Shown: positions 35,945 through 45,248, counted from the first letter of the stretch. The stretch is DNA of 64,000 nt from Rosistilla ulvae (GCF_007741475.1 NZ_CP036261.1:1922001-1986000); one strand, 5' to 3'. The notes: generated by a model not told the origin, from the letters alone. Program-made: numbers and translations.

Positions 35945-37081
35945 ATGCATCCACGCGAAGACAACATCTTGCTCGTCACGCGGAATGAAGGCGACGGCGC
36001 CCAGCTTACGCAGCGAGCGTTTGTGATTCAGCATCCGAACGAATCACGTCTTGATACCTACGATCTTTTGGGGCTCGACAAAACGCAGGGGGCCGACGTT
36101 CCGGCGGTTGTCTGGAAACTGATGCAGCACGATCTTCGAGCGTATTCGGTTGTCATCCTCGATCGCGATTTTCCCTCGGGAACCGCTGATGGCTTGCTGG
36201 CCCGGTTGAGTCCCGATACCACATGCATCGTTGCGACAAGCAACACCGATATGAAAAGTTCGCTCGATGCGCTCTCTCAAAAGGCGTCGGGGAGCAGTCC
36301 GAGTTTCGATACCAAAAATTCGCTGAACGAGTTAATGGCCTTGGTGAACCCCGCCGGCGACGCTCGCCAGCGAGTGCTTTTGTCGGAGCGTTTGGCATCG
36401 ATCGGATTGGCCGTTGCCTCGGTCGCGCACGAGAGCCGCAACGCACTGCAGCGGATTCAGACGCATCTCGATTTGTTGCGGGTCAACGAAGGCACTCCTG
36501 AGCAACGGTTGAAAGATTTGCGATCGATCGAAGAGGCAAACCATTGTTTGTGGAATCTGTTTCAAGAATTGCAGGAGTTCAGCGCACCGATGCATCTGGC
36601 GCGCGAGCCAGCTTCACTTGGCAAAGTGATCCAAGACGGTTGGGCCAGCTTGCAGGGGCGCGAAGGTTGGACGGATGCCGAATTGACGTTGGATGTTTCC
36701 GATGGCGAGTGTTGGATTGATCCGGTCCGCATGGAACAGGTCTTTCGCAATCTGATGGAAAACGCACTCGACGCTTGCCACGACAAGACGCTGTTGCACA
36801 TCGCGACAACCGACGCGCACTGGAAGGGGCGGCGGGCGCAAAAGATTACGGTTCGAGATAACGGACCTGGGGTCGCCAACGATGGCATCCAGCAAGCCTT
36901 TGAACCCTTCTACACAACGAAGTCCAAAGGGACAGGATTGGGGTTATCGATCTGCCGGCGGATCGTTGAAGCTCACGACGGCTGGATAGAAATCGAACCA
37001 CCGGCGACCGGTGGGACCAGCTTTTTGATCGTGCTGCCAATCGACGCGCCGGATAAGGATTCACGCGATCGATCGAAATGA
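35945..37081 (+). CDS. Sensor histidine kinase with receiver-like N-terminal domain
   Basis: The 378-residue protein is soluble. Residues 5-125 look like a CheY-type fold (NILLVTRNEGD, VVILDRDFPSGTADGLL, TTCIVATSN) but lack the paired acidic residues after the first strand, so it may be a pseudo-receiver. The kinase core has an H-box ASVAHESRNALQRI (about 157-170), N-box NLMENALDACHDK (about 270), G1 VRDNGPGV, F-box FEPFYTTKSKGTGLGLS and a following IVEAHDGWI. The start is well supported by AAGGGAGGAG upstream. No response regulator gene is adjacent, so its partner is elsewhere. Confidence 0.88.
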   Translation: MHPREDNILLVTRNEGDGAQLTQRAFVIQHPNESRLDTYDLLGLDKTQGADVPAVVWKLMQHDLRAYSVVILDRDFPSGTADGLLARLSPDTTCIVATSNTDMKSSLDALSQKASGSSPSFDTKNSLNELMALVNPAGDARQRVLLSERLASIGLAVASVAHESRNALQRIQTHLDLLRVNEGTPEQRLKDLRSIEEANHCLWNLFQELQEFSAPMHLAREPASLGKVIQDGWASLQGREGWTDAELTLDVSDGECWIDPVRMEQVFRNLMENALDACHDKTLLHIATTDAHWKGRRAQKITVRDNGPGVANDGIQQAFEPFYTTKSKGTGLGLSICRRIVEAHDGWIEIEPPATGGTSFLIVLPIDAPDKDSRDRSK

Positions 37082-37106
37082 ATCGCGGTTTCGATGTTGT
37101 CGAGGG

Positions 37107-37132
37107 AAAACGCCGCCCCGGGCTGGGCGGCG
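37107..37132 (-). terminator. Rho-independent terminator between convergent genes
   Basis: A perfect GC-only 8-bp stem (37111-37118 with 37125-37132, 6-nt loop) is followed on the minus strand by GTTTTCCC, about 37 bases beyond the stop of the DUF1080-like gene. On the plus strand there is no T-run, so it mainly ends the minus-strand gene. Confidence 0.65.
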
Positions 37133-37169
37133 CTGTAACCGATCGATTGATTCGATCCCTTCGGCGTGG

Positions 37170-37868
37170 TTACCGTGTTTCGGTCGCCAGCGTGCCACGC
37201 ACGACCACGTCGTCCCACAAGCCAAGGTCGTCAAACGATCCGAGTCCGATCTGGCCGAACTGGAATTCGCGGTTATGCGTGACCATCTGCGGTTTGTCCA
37301 TGTCGTCGAAATAGATCTCGATCAATCCATCGGCAACTCGGCGGACGACCTTCACTTGGTGCCAGGTGCCGTCCTTCCAAGGCGTTCCCGCGTTGGTCGA
37401 TTCGCTGATCGCAACCCGCGGCGCATCGTTGACGATGAAAATCTGATTGGCGTGCGGATCGGTCTCCTGCCCCAGGTGAACGTAATAAAAATTGGCAGGG
37501 TCTTGGTATCCGAAGAAGATGCACATGTCGCGATGCCCGCGCGATGTCTGCAGCGTTTGCACCCGCGCTGTCAATTCAAAATCGCCGACGACGAGATCCT
37601 TGATCAACGAGATGCTGTGTGGACTGCGATGCGGCGGTTGGTAATCGCTTTTGCCCAGCAGATGATAGGCGTTCGAACCGTCGGCTTGCTTGGTGACCTT
37701 CCACTTCGCGGCGTCGGTCGGTTGCCAGCGTTGGACGCCGTTTTCAAAGTCGTCTTGGAAAACGACTGGAAGTTCTTCGGCTTGAATCGACGAGACCACA
37801 AGTCCGGTGTGGCTCAACAGTGCAGCGATGGTCAGTAGTTTGCAGGTTTTCCGAAAGACAGATTTCAT
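37170..37868 (-). CDS. Secreted DUF1080/LamG-like concanavalin-fold protein
   Basis: The 232-residue protein has a signal peptide (MKSVFRKTCKLLTIAALLSHTGLVVSS). The mature part opens VVFQDDFENGVQRWQPTD and contains ISLIKDLVVGDFELTARVQT, NFYYVHLGQE, WHQVKVVRRVADGLIEIYFDD and GQIGLGSFDDLGLWDDVVV. These are the strands of a jelly-roll sheet as in DUF1080 (3-keto-disaccharide hydrolase-type) or LamG proteins of planctomycetes. Catalytic residues are not evident. Convergent with the histidine kinase. The ATG at 37868 precedes the signal peptide; upstream in-frame sequence overlaps the truB 3' region and is not convincing. Confidence 0.75.
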   Translation of the reverse strand: MKSVFRKTCKLLTIAALLSHTGLVVSSIQAEELPVVFQDDFENGVQRWQPTDAAKWKVTKQADGSNAYHLLGKSDYQPPHRSPHSISLIKDLVVGDFELTARVQTLQTSRGHRDMCIFFGYQDPANFYYVHLGQETDPHANQIFIVNDAPRVAISESTNAGTPWKDGTWHQVKVVRRVADGLIEIYFDDMDKPQMVTHNREFQFGQIGLGSFDDLGLWDDVVVRGTLATETR

Positions 37869-37965
37869 CGAGTTGGTCCCGTTGGGTTGCTTGAGTTTGT
37901 TGAGGGCCGCGCCGGAGCGGTTCAGCGAGATGCTTCCGTTCCGATCCGCGGAATTGTCCATGATC

Positions 37966-38853
37966 TTAATCCATCGAAGCGGGAAAAACACGTTTTGGAC
38001 CCAGTCCGCCATCGCGCGAATGCAAGATCGCTCGCAAGCGTCCCGCCTGGTCCAACGCCGCGATCTCCTGTGGATCGTTGATGAATCCTGCCCCCAACGC
38101 GCGGAATGGGATCATCCGACCGTTGATAATCTCCGTCACTTCGTCGTCGTCGAGGATCGTTTGGGCCATGTGCATGACGCCGCGAGCGGCGGGCTGCAAG
38201 GCGGCGCGGGCCGCTTCGGCGGTGAGGTTGTCGATCGAGGTTGCGTCTTGGAGTTTGAAAGGCCCGATCGCCGTGCGAGCCAGCGCCGTCATGATCGCTT
38301 CGGTTCCGAGGCTCTGAGCCAAGTCGCGTCCGATACTGCGGATGTAGGTTCCCGATCCGCAATCGATCTCCAGAACCAGTTCGGGGAACTCGTAGTGCAG
38401 GAGCGTGATCCGGTCGATTTGCACCGGCCGTTTCGGCAGCTCTAACAAGTTGCCTTGGCGGGCCATCTTGTAGGCTCGCTTGCCTTCGACTTTGATGGCT
38501 GAGTAGGCCGGCGGTCGCTGCAGGATTTCCCCTTGCATCTCGGCACAGGCTTGTTCCAGATCGACCCGCGAAGGAGCCGGCAGTTCGGGGTGCTCGGTGA
38601 CTTCGGTTTCGGAGTCGTCCGATGCGCTCGACATCCCCAGTTCAAAGGAAGCTAGGTAGCGTTTGGGGAGCAGATGGAGATAGGGAACCAATCGCGACGC
38701 GCTGCCGATCGGCACCAATAGGACTCCGTGAGCCAGCGGGTCGAGCGTCCCGGCATGCCCCGCCTTGTTCGGCTTGACGGCGCGATAAACGCGATTCACG
38801 GCCGCCCGAGAAGTGATCCCTTTGGGTTTGTTGACGTTCAAAATTCCGAACAT
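37966..38853 (-). CDS. truB: tRNA pseudouridine-55 synthase
   Basis: The 295-residue protein matches TruB: MFGILNVNKPKGITSRAAVNRV at the N-terminus and motif II GHAGTLDPLAHGVL with the catalytic Asp (about residue 39). Later blocks are PPAYSAIKVEGKRAYKMAR and VLEIDCGSGTYIRSIGRDLAQSLG, in the right order. It makes pseudouridine at position 55 in the T-loop of tRNAs. The ATG at 38853 aligns with the family start. It is often next to rbfA/infB; here it is divergent from hemL. Confidence 0.97.
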   Translation of the reverse strand: MFGILNVNKPKGITSRAAVNRVYRAVKPNKAGHAGTLDPLAHGVLLVPIGSASRLVPYLHLLPKRYLASFELGMSSASDDSETEVTEHPELPAPSRVDLEQACAEMQGEILQRPPAYSAIKVEGKRAYKMARQGNLLELPKRPVQIDRITLLHYEFPELVLEIDCGSGTYIRSIGRDLAQSLGTEAIMTALARTAIGPFKLQDATSIDNLTAEAARAALQPAARGVMHMAQTILDDDEVTEIINGRMIPFRALGAGFINDPQEIAALDQAGRLRAILHSRDGGLGPKRVFPASMD

Positions 38854-39005
38854 GAATCTATGGTTACCGCTGTCGAAGAGATTGCCAGCAGGACGCCTGA
38901 ACATCCTGATTGAATTGGTTTAAGATGGTGGGTCGGCACGCGTCCGGCTCGTCCCGTTTGAGTCGCCGCGATCTCCTGCAATCGAAGCTCTTTCCCAACA
39001 GAACC

Positions 39006-40331
39006 ATGCCAGAATCCCAAGCGAAAGCCATCACCGCCGTAGGCCCGAACAGTGTAGCCGCCTTTGAGCGCGCGTGTCAGTTGATGCCCGGCGGGGTCAA
39101 CAGCCCGGCCCGCGCTTTTGGTGCTGTCGGCGGAACGCCGTTGTTCATCGAATCGGCCAAAGGGCCCTATCTGTACGATGTCGATGGCCGTCGCTATTTG
39201 GACTACATCGGTTCCTGGGGCCCCATGATTTTGGGGCATCAGAATCCGGAAGTTGTCGCTGCGATTCAGGCAGCTATTTTGCGAGGGACCAGTTACGGGG
39301 CACCGACGGAAGCCGAATCGGAGTTGGCCGAACGGATCATCGAAGCGGTTCCGAGCATCGACAAAGTGCGGCTCGTCAATTCGGGAACCGAAGCGACGAT
39401 GAGTGCGATCCGCGTCGCTCGAGGTTACACCGGACGGGAGAAGATCGTCAAGTTCGCGGGCAACTACCACGGCCACGTCGACAGCCTGTTGGTCTCCGCC
39501 GGAAGCGCCGCGGCGACGCTGGGCGTTCCCGATTCGCCAGGTGTGACCAAGGGAGCCGGTGGCGACACGATCGTTCTGCCGCACAACGACCTGGCGGCGG
39601 TAGAAGCTGCGTTTGCCGCGCACCCCGGCCAGATCGCCGCGGTGATCTTGGAACCGGTTGTCGGCAACATGGGATGTGTGCCACCGAACGATGGATATTT
39701 GCAAGGCCTCCGCGACATCACGGCGCGGGACGGATCGGTGTTGATCTTCGATGAGGTGATGACCGGCTTTCGAGTCGCCTTTGGTGGCGCTCAGCAACGC
39801 TACGGCGTGACGCCCGACATGACGACGCTGGGCAAGATCGTCGGCGGTGGGATGCCGCTTGGGGCCTACGGTGGCCGTCGCGAGATCATGGATCAAGTTT
39901 TGCCAGCGGGTAAGGTTTTCCAAGCTGGTACGCTCAGCGGCAACCCGGTCGCCGTGGCGGCTGGCAACGCGACGTTGAAGCGTTTGAAGGCTCAACCGCC
40001 TTATGAATACTTGGAAAAGATCGGCACGCAGTTGGCCAACGGTTTGGGACAGGCAGCCGAAGCGGCGGGGCTGCCGCATCAAGTTCAGCAGGTTGGCAGC
40101 ATGTTGACGCTCTTCTTCAACGGTTCGCCCGTCACAAATTGGGAGCAATCCGACCGCAACGATCGTCAGCAGTACGCTGCATTTTTCTGGGGTCTGATTC
40201 GCCGCGGCGTCTATCCGCCGTGCAGTCAATTCGAAGCGATGTTCCTGTCGGAAACACACACCGAAGCGATGATCGACGAAACGATCGCGGCGGCGAAAGA
40301 AGTGTTGCAGGAAATCGCCGCGAGCGCTTAG
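39006..40331 (+). CDS. hemL: Glutamate-1-semialdehyde 2,1-aminomutase
   Basis: The 441-residue protein is a class III PLP aminotransferase of the HemL type. It shows LMPGGVNSPARAFGAVGG, DVDGRRYLDYIGSWGPMILGHQNP, NSGTEATMSAIRVAR, KFAGNYHGHVDSLLV, LIFDEVMTGFR and the PLP-lysine motif TLGKIVGGGMPLGAYGG (lysine at about residue 278), all in canonical order. It converts glutamate-1-semialdehyde to 5-aminolevulinate for haem synthesis. The ATG at 39006 gives a normal length. Its stop overlaps the stop of the convergent methyltransferase by 4 bases. Confidence 0.96.
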   Translation: MPESQAKAITAVGPNSVAAFERACQLMPGGVNSPARAFGAVGGTPLFIESAKGPYLYDVDGRRYLDYIGSWGPMILGHQNPEVVAAIQAAILRGTSYGAPTEAESELAERIIEAVPSIDKVRLVNSGTEATMSAIRVARGYTGREKIVKFAGNYHGHVDSLLVSAGSAAATLGVPDSPGVTKGAGGDTIVLPHNDLAAVEAAFAAHPGQIAAVILEPVVGNMGCVPPNDGYLQGLRDITARDGSVLIFDEVMTGFRVAFGGAQQRYGVTPDMTTLGKIVGGGMPLGAYGGRREIMDQVLPAGKVFQAGTLSGNPVAVAAGNATLKRLKAQPPYEYLEKIGTQLANGLGQAAEAAGLPHQVQQVGSMLTLFFNGSPVTNWEQSDRNDRQQYAAFFWGLIRRGVYPPCSQFEAMFLSETHTEAMIDETIAAAKEVLQEIAASA

Positions 40332-41074
40332 CGATCGGCGTCGTCGCGGTTCGACTTGGTCCACCGCGTCGCTTTAATTTCCGGCAGCGAGGAATCGCTG
40401 CGGGCGAAGAACATCAGATGCTGCCACGGAAGTCCGTTGAACTCGCGGACCAGTTTCAAATCGTTGGCCGCGTATTCGCGTAAGATCTGCGTCTTGGACA
40501 TCTTGTGCAAGCGTTTGATCGGGACCGTGGGATCTTCCATGCGGTATTCCAGCAACGCGATAACACCGGTATCGGTCAGCGAGTTGCGAATCGATTTGAG
40601 CATCGGTTCGGGGTGCGAGAACTCGTGATAGACGTCGACCAACAGCAGCAGGTCGATCTCTCCCTCGGGAAGATTCGGATCGTCGATTTCGCCAAGGATC
40701 GGGACGACGTTATCGTGTCCATCCTGCTGGGCTCTGGCTTTCAGTAGGTTCAGCATTTCGGGCTGGATGTCGACCGCCAAGACCTTTCCCGATTCGCCGA
40801 TCTGGCGGGCCATCTTGAGCGTGTAGTAGCCGTTGCCGCAGCCGAGATCGCATGCCGTCATCCCTTCACGCAGCTGCAATTGCTGCATCACCAGATCGGT
40901 GTTTTCCTCTTTGTTGCGATCGGGACGAATCAACCACGGGGCGCCGTGATACGACATCGTCTGGGCGATCACGCGTCCTAGATATTGGGTTGCCTGGCCG
41001 CTTGCTTGTTGGGCCGAAACAAACGCGGGGACGCAGATCAGCGAGGCTGCGAGGAACAAACGAAGGTTGGTCAT
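40328..41074 (-). CDS. SAM-dependent methyltransferase with an N-terminal signal peptide
   Basis: The 248-residue protein starts MTNLRLFLAASLICVPAFVSAQQ, a clear signal peptide with an Ala-x-Ala-type site. The catalytic part is class I: CDLGCGNGYYTLKMAR (motif I, about residues 90-105), AVDIQPEM, LLLLVDVYHEFSHPEPML (motif II) and GVIALLEYR. A secreted or membrane-tethered SAM enzyme is odd, since SAM is cytoplasmic; either the N-terminus is a membrane anchor with the enzyme inside, or the domain has another function. The ATG at 41074 is the first that keeps the signal peptide. Similar proteins are frequent in planctomycetes. Confidence 0.8.
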   Translation of the reverse strand: MTNLRLFLAASLICVPAFVSAQQASGQATQYLGRVIAQTMSYHGAPWLIRPDRNKEENTDLVMQQLQLREGMTACDLGCGNGYYTLKMARQIGESGKVLAVDIQPEMLNLLKARAQQDGHDNVVPILGEIDDPNLPEGEIDLLLLVDVYHEFSHPEPMLKSIRNSLTDTGVIALLEYRMEDPTVPIKRLHKMSKTQILREYAANDLKLVREFNGLPWQHLMFFARSDSSLPEIKATRWTKSNRDDADR

Positions 41075-41138
41075 GATGTTCACCCGCAAGTCCTTTGGTT
41101 GATAAAAAACGTCGACGTGGCGAGCTGACCTGTGCAGG

Positions 41139-41546
41139 TTAGACCTGGCCTGTCGACAGCGATTCGAATTCGGGTTCGAACGCCGTCTCGAAGACAAAGA
41201 CGTCGTCGAAGTCTTCGCGGCGATCCGAATCGCTCTTCCGCATCTGTTCGATCCGAATCAGATTGTAGACGATCTCGCCAAGGTCGCTGGTCGTGTAGAT
41301 GCCCCAATCGTTGAGCACCAATTTGGCGAGGAAGCCGTATTGTTCCAGAGCATAGCGGCGGCAGGCTTCGCACAACTGTTGGCCCGTCAAATGCCGACTC
41401 TCTTCGTCGCTGAACGCCGGGTCGTCGCTGACTCGCAAGACATCGTGGGCATACGAAAGCGATTCGCGAACAAACTGATAGGCTTCAAATTTGAAGCGCT
41501 GGTCATGTTCCAACAGATCGGCAAATGCACGTATTCCAGTGTTCAT
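41139..41546 (-). CDS. Minf_1886 family protein
   Basis: The 135-residue protein matches the planctomycete/Verrucomicrobia family Minf_1886, recognised by ADLLEHDQRFKFEAYQFVRESLSYAHDVL near the start and HLTGQQLCEACRRYALEQYGFLAKLVLNDWGI in the middle. It has no catalytic signature that I can name. Its ATG overlaps the stop of the RicT-like gene by ATGA (41546-41543), so the two are translationally coupled, which suggests a common process. Confidence 0.8.
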   Translation of the reverse strand: MNTGIRAFADLLEHDQRFKFEAYQFVRESLSYAHDVLRVSDDPAFSDEESRHLTGQQLCEACRRYALEQYGFLAKLVLNDWGIYTTSDLGEIVYNLIRIEQMRKSDSDRREDFDDVFVFETAFEPEFESLSTGQV

Positions 41547-42484
41547 AAATTCTCTTCTCCCTCCGCTTTGGAAGGCGTATCAAGATTCTTGGAGTTCTGC
41601 TTTTTCTTGCTCTTGGAGGACGATCGGTTGTCGCCGGCAGGTTTCTTTTGGACAACCGATAAGACGTCGGAAACGTCAATCAGTACTCGGCGATTATCCT
41701 CGGTCTGGACCAACAATTGTTGAGCCAAAATTTCTTGGAAGATCACCGTCGCTTTGCCATCGCGGGTGAGCACCTGGGCTCCCGGCGGTGGCAGCTCTCG
41801 CTGCATTTCTTCGTAGGTATCAAATTCGTACCGCAGGCAACACTTCAGTCGTCCGCAACGGCCCGAAATTTTTGACGGATCGAGCGTCGCTTTTTGCAGT
41901 TTGGCCATCCGCATCGAAACCGGTGGCATCGCCGAAAGGTGCGTGTTGCAGCAGACCGGTTTGCCGCAATCGCCATAGTCGGCAAGCAGTTTGGCTTCGT
42001 CGCGGACGCCGATCTGACGCATCTCGACCCGCGTCTGAAATTCCGATGCGAGGTCGCGGACCAATTGGCGAAAGTCGACACGTTTGTCGGCCAAGTAATA
42101 CACGACAACCCGCTCGCCGCCAAAGAGATGTTCGATGTCGACAAGTTTCATATCCAGACCGAGGCGGTGGATATGGCGTTTGCAAGCGTCGAACTCCTTG
42201 CGACCCTGGTCCGAGATGTGGCTGAGGTCGTTGACGTCATCGCCGCTCAACGAGCGTAGGATCTGGCCACCGGGAGGGTTGGTCATGTGCGACAGCGTAT
42301 GTTCGGTCGCTTCGACCAAGACCTCGCCGGTCTCCATTCCGCGGTCGGTCCGCACGATGACTTTCTCGCCGTAATGAAAGCTTGATTTCGAAGTCGCCAC
42401 GTGTAGCGTGCGCAACGAACCGCATCGCACCACGTATTTCATGGGAGACGCTTTGGTTTCGTCGGTTGGGGGCGCAGTCGACAT
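41543..42484 (-). CDS. ricT: RicT-like PSP1-domain protein
   Basis: The 313-residue protein has the PSP1 domain (GEKVIVRTDRGMETGEVL near residue 30; KLVDIEHLFGGERVVVYYLADKRVDFRQLVRDLA about 110-145). The cysteine clusters of RicT are visible as CGKPVCC (about 170) and CGRLKCCLRYE (about 205), which can hold an iron-sulfur cluster. In Bacillus RicT works with RicA and RicF to help RNase Y. The C-terminal tail is Lys/Ser-rich and disordered. It overlaps the Minf_1886 gene and follows a WD40 gene by 68 bases, all on the minus strand. Role in RNA processing inferred by homology. Confidence 0.9.
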   Translation of the reverse strand: MSTAPPTDETKASPMKYVVRCGSLRTLHVATSKSSFHYGEKVIVRTDRGMETGEVLVEATEHTLSHMTNPPGGQILRSLSGDDVNDLSHISDQGRKEFDACKRHIHRLGLDMKLVDIEHLFGGERVVVYYLADKRVDFRQLVRDLASEFQTRVEMRQIGVRDEAKLLADYGDCGKPVCCNTHLSAMPPVSMRMAKLQKATLDPSKISGRCGRLKCCLRYEFDTYEEMQRELPPPGAQVLTRDGKATVIFQEILAQQLLVQTEDNRRVLIDVSDVLSVVQKKPAGDNRSSSKSKKKQNSKNLDTPSKAEGEENL

Positions 42485-42552
42485 GGGGCGTGAACTCAAG
42501 CAATCATTGTCAGGTCAAAAAACTCGCAGTTGGGGCGTTGGCGGCTCCCACG

Positions 42553-43854
42553 CTACTTTTTCAATTCCGCGATATCTGGCGCGGTGTAACCCGACTTCCA
42601 GGATGGAACAAAGCTGGCAATCATGTGCTTCCGCGTCGCTGCCAGCAGCTTGCCGTCGGCAAATGCAACCGACCAGATCCCGCTGGGAACCTTGCCGATC
42701 TTTTCAAAGTTGCTTCCATCGCTTGTAGACATCGTACCATCCATCGATCCCACGGCTATCTGGGATGCGCCAGGATTGCAGTCGATCGCGGTGATCCAAT
42801 CCGATGCCTGGCCCAACACGGTGGGTTCCGCTTCCCCATCGACTTCGATCCGCCGCAGCTTCCTGTCCGATCCGCCAGCAAACATTTGTTTGTCGTTTGC
42901 AGAGAAGCAAACCGCCCAAATCGGTGCTTCGCCACAGGCAACTTTCTTGACGGTTTCCAGTCCCGCCAGCTTCAGCAGGTGGACGCTTCCGGCGCCATCT
43001 CCCGCTGCCAACAACTTTCCGTCAGCCGAGAAAGCAAGCGAATAAATCTGCTGGCCACCCAGCTCGACACTTTGGATGACTTCCCCTTTTGCGACGTCGT
43101 AAACGAACACTTTGCCCGCTTCGTTAGCCGCCACCAAAACGCTGCCGTCGGGAGCAAAAGCCAAGGCCCGCGTCCAGCGTTCGAAGACAGCTTCTTTCAT
43201 CGTCAACTGCTCGCCTTCAAAACGATAAATGCCGAGGTTGCCCTTGTAATCTGTGCTAGCAACCGACGCGCCGTCGGGAGCCACTGCGACTGCCCAGACG
43301 CTAGCGGGATGCGTGTAAAGCGTCTCGCTGCCGGTGAGATCGGCGGGGTTTACCGCCACGACATTTGCTTCCCGCAACAGTAGCCCATCAGCGGCAGCCG
43401 CACAGACGCGGCCGGCGTTCGTCGAAACCGCTGTCACCCAACGATGCGGCCAAGTCGGTTCCGACTTAGCCTCTGGCTTCGGTTCTGGCTTCGGTTCTGG
43501 CTTCGGTTCTGGCTTCGGTTCTGGCTTCGGTTCTGGCTTCGGTTCTGGCTTCGGTTCTGGCTTCGGTTCTGGCTTCGGTTCTGGCTTGGCTTCTGGCTTG
43601 GCTTCTGGCTTGGCTTCTGGCTTGGCTTCTGGCTTGGCTTCTGGCTTGGCTTCCGGTTTGGCTTCCGGTTTGGCTTCCGGTTTGGCTTCCGGTTTAGCTT
43701 CCGGTTTAGCTTCCGCGGCGGGGGGCTGTTCCTTGGCGGCAGGCTTTGTCGGTTCGTCGTCGGCGAACAACGGCGAGGCGAAGCTCAGCACGGCGGCGAG
43801 CGACAGGCTGGCGAACCAGTTGGTGCGGATCGTCTTGGCAAATGGATCTATCAT
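42553..43854 (-). CDS. Secreted WD40 protein with PEAK/PEPK linker
   Basis: The 433-residue protein has a signal peptide (about 1-31, [16 protein letters not shown]). A 20-unit tetrapeptide repeat PEAK/PEPK follows at about residues 47-126, then a beta-propeller of WD40/YVTN type (about 135-430) with blades such as [49 protein letters not shown] and [23 protein letters not shown]. The linker is an extended polyproline-type spacer that may span the periplasm or cell wall. No catalytic domain is present; WD40 propellers are protein-binding platforms. The repeat DNA is described separately. Confidence 0.85.
   Translation of the reverse strand: MIDPFAKTIRTNWFASLSLAAVLSFASPLFADDEPTKPAAKEQPPAAEAKPEAKPEAKPEAKPEAKPEAKPEAKPEAKPEAKPEAKPEAKPEPKPEPKPEPKPEPKPEPKPEPKPEPKPEPKPEPKPEAKSEPTWPHRWVTAVSTNAGRVCAAAADGLLLREANVVAVNPADLTGSETLYTHPASVWAVAVAPDGASVASTDYKGNLGIYRFEGEQLTMKEAVFERWTRALAFAPDGSVLVAANEAGKVFVYDVAKGEVIQSVELGGQQIYSLAFSADGKLLAAGDGAGSVHLLKLAGLETVKKVACGEAPIWAVCFSANDKQMFAGGSDRKLRRIEVDGEAEPTVLGQASDWITAIDCNPGASQIAVGSMDGTMSTSDGSNFEKIGKVPSGIWSVAFADGKLLAATRKHMIASFVPSWKSGYTAPDIAELKK
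43475..43714 (-). repeat. 12-bp minisatellite, 20 copies, coding
   Basis: Twenty consecutive 12-bp units run from 43475 to 43714 in perfect register. In plus-strand order they are 9 copies of GGCTTCGGTTCT, 5 of GGCTTGGCTTCT, 1 of GGCTTGGCTTCC, 3 of GGTTTGGCTTCC and 2 of GGTTTAGCTTCC. Each encodes a four-residue unit PEPK or PEAK on the minus strand. Neighbouring copies are identical in blocks, so the array grew by local duplication. Confidence 0.97.
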
Positions 43855-44159
43855 GGGCAGGGAATCTCCAAAGTTGTCAATCAAGTTTTCGCATCGACCC
43901 GATTTTGGGGTTAGCTGGTGCCGGGCGATCGGGAAGGATCGCGTCGGGACTCGCCGATCGGGTCGGATAGCGGAGAGGTGGGCAGAACGAATTCGGTTTG
44001 GCGTTTTTGTAGCTGATGAGAGAGTCGGATTTGGGGAGGCTGCTATTTTATTAGGCGTGAGATCCGCAAGCGAGCGATGTTGTTTCCCTCGCTCGATTTG
44101 TGCTCAACTTGGCGATACTGCTTCGGTAGCGGCTGGAAATTCCACCGCCAGCCAGCAAA
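43855..44159. other. 305-base gene-free region
   Basis: Between two minus-strand genes. It holds weak inverted repeats (for example CGAGCGA/TCGCTCG at 44071-44095) without a T-run. No gene is supported. The AT-rich patch near 44041-44052 may belong to the WD40 gene promoter. Confidence 0.4.
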
Positions 44160-45248
44160 CTATTTGCAGTAGCTGAGCGCCATCAAAGCGTAGGCGGTGA
44201 CCAGGTTGCGGTCCCCTTCGAGCCAGCGTTCGTTTTCACGGTTGACCCACGCGCCATCCTCGGCTTGCAGCGACAGCAGCGTTTCGGAAAGCTCCTGACG
44301 CCAATCGTGCTTTTGTCCGCTGGCATCTTCGATCGTCTTCAACTGCGTTGCGTCAAGCGCCTTAGCGAAGGTGTGGTAATAATAGAACAGCCCGGCGTTT
44401 CCCATGCCTGGATTCTGTTGCAGCGAGTAGGTTTTGCGGATGAAATCCATCGCAGCCTTCACGCGTTGATCGTCTTTGCTGACGCCAGCGTAGAGCATGC
44501 TCTTCAGCCCCGCGTAGGTCATCGAACCATAACTGCGAAGGCCACCATCGGGTGTCTGCCCGGCTTGGCTCTGACCGCCCGCCGCCGAAGTGTAATAGAA
44601 ACCGCCGTCGCCAACTTTTGCAGCGTGCGGAGTATCGTTGTACTCCGATTCGAGGTTCTGGCAGCGCGAGACAAACTTCAACGCTTTTTGGATCGCCGGA
44701 TCCTCTTCGCCCACGCCGACGCTGCGCAACGCGTCGAGGAAGAACTGGGTGTTGGAGAGGTCGGGGCGAGCGTGTTTGCCATATCCCGCACCGCCATAGC
44801 CCGGGTCGGAAGATTCGATTCCCTCTCCTTCGTCCCACTGGATTCCTCGCAGGAACGCTTCGGCTCGCTTCAGTCGCTGATCATATCGATGATCGCTGTT
44901 GGCCAACGCCAGCGCCTGCATCGCCAAGCTGGTTTCATAGTTCCGGTAGAGCGAGTCGTTGACGTAGATGCCGCCGGTATCTTGGAAGTGCTGCTCGAGA
45001 AACTTCAGCGATTTAACGATCGATGGGGAGGTCGCCATCGCCGGCCGATTCTGCAAAACCGCTGTGATGCATAAACTCGTCACACCCGTTCCAGTCTGCG
45101 GACTGTAGGCCCCGGTGTCGGATGCCGCCCCACGCGTCAGGAAATCGATGCCTCGCGCGATCGCTGCGTCGGTTTCCTGTTGCCGGTCGGCTGCGATGCT
45201 AGGAAGCGTCAATAAGGCAGCAAAACAACATAGCAACGGTCGTAGCAT
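44160..45248 (-). CDS. Secreted prenyltransferase/squalene-cyclase-fold (alpha/alpha barrel) protein
   Basis: The 362-residue protein has a signal peptide ([20 protein letters not shown]). It carries repeated helical QW-like segments: [66 protein letters not shown] and [42 protein letters not shown]. This is the six-hairpin toroid of terpene cyclases and prenyltransferase beta-subunits. The catalytic DxDD of cyclases and the prenyltransferase zinc site are not seen, so it is probably a non-enzymatic or otherwise specialised relative, common in planctomycetes. Single gene. Confidence 0.82.
   Translation of the reverse strand: MLRPLLCCFAALLTLPSIAADRQQETDAAIARGIDFLTRGAASDTGAYSPQTGTGVTSLCITAVLQNRPAMATSPSIVKSLKFLEQHFQDTGGIYVNDSLYRNYETSLAMQALALANSDHRYDQRLKRAEAFLRGIQWDEGEGIESSDPGYGGAGYGKHARPDLSNTQFFLDALRSVGVGEEDPAIQKALKFVSRCQNLESEYNDTPHAAKVGDGGFYYTSAAGGQSQAGQTPDGGLRSYGSMTYAGLKSMLYAGVSKDDQRVKAAMDFIRKTYSLQQNPGMGNAGLFYYYHTFAKALDATQLKTIEDASGQKHDWRQELSETLLSLQAEDGAWVNRENERWLEGDRNLVTAYALMALSYCK

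Noticed and set aside
38838-40364. Long open frame (508 codons) antisense to hemL
   Set aside because: hemL has all canonical motifs; the opposite frame is Arg/His/Asp-rich with no recognisable domain, a by-product of strong codon bias in GC-rich DNA.
43475-43714. Possible CRISPR array
   Set aside because: The units are 12 bp without spacers and encode a peptide repeat; this is a minisatellite.
43334-44176. Plus-strand frame with repeated [10 protein letters not shown] units opposite the WD40 gene
   Set aside because: The repeat is simply the reverse reading of the PEAK/PEPK minisatellite. The minus-strand frame has a signal peptide and a WD40 propeller.
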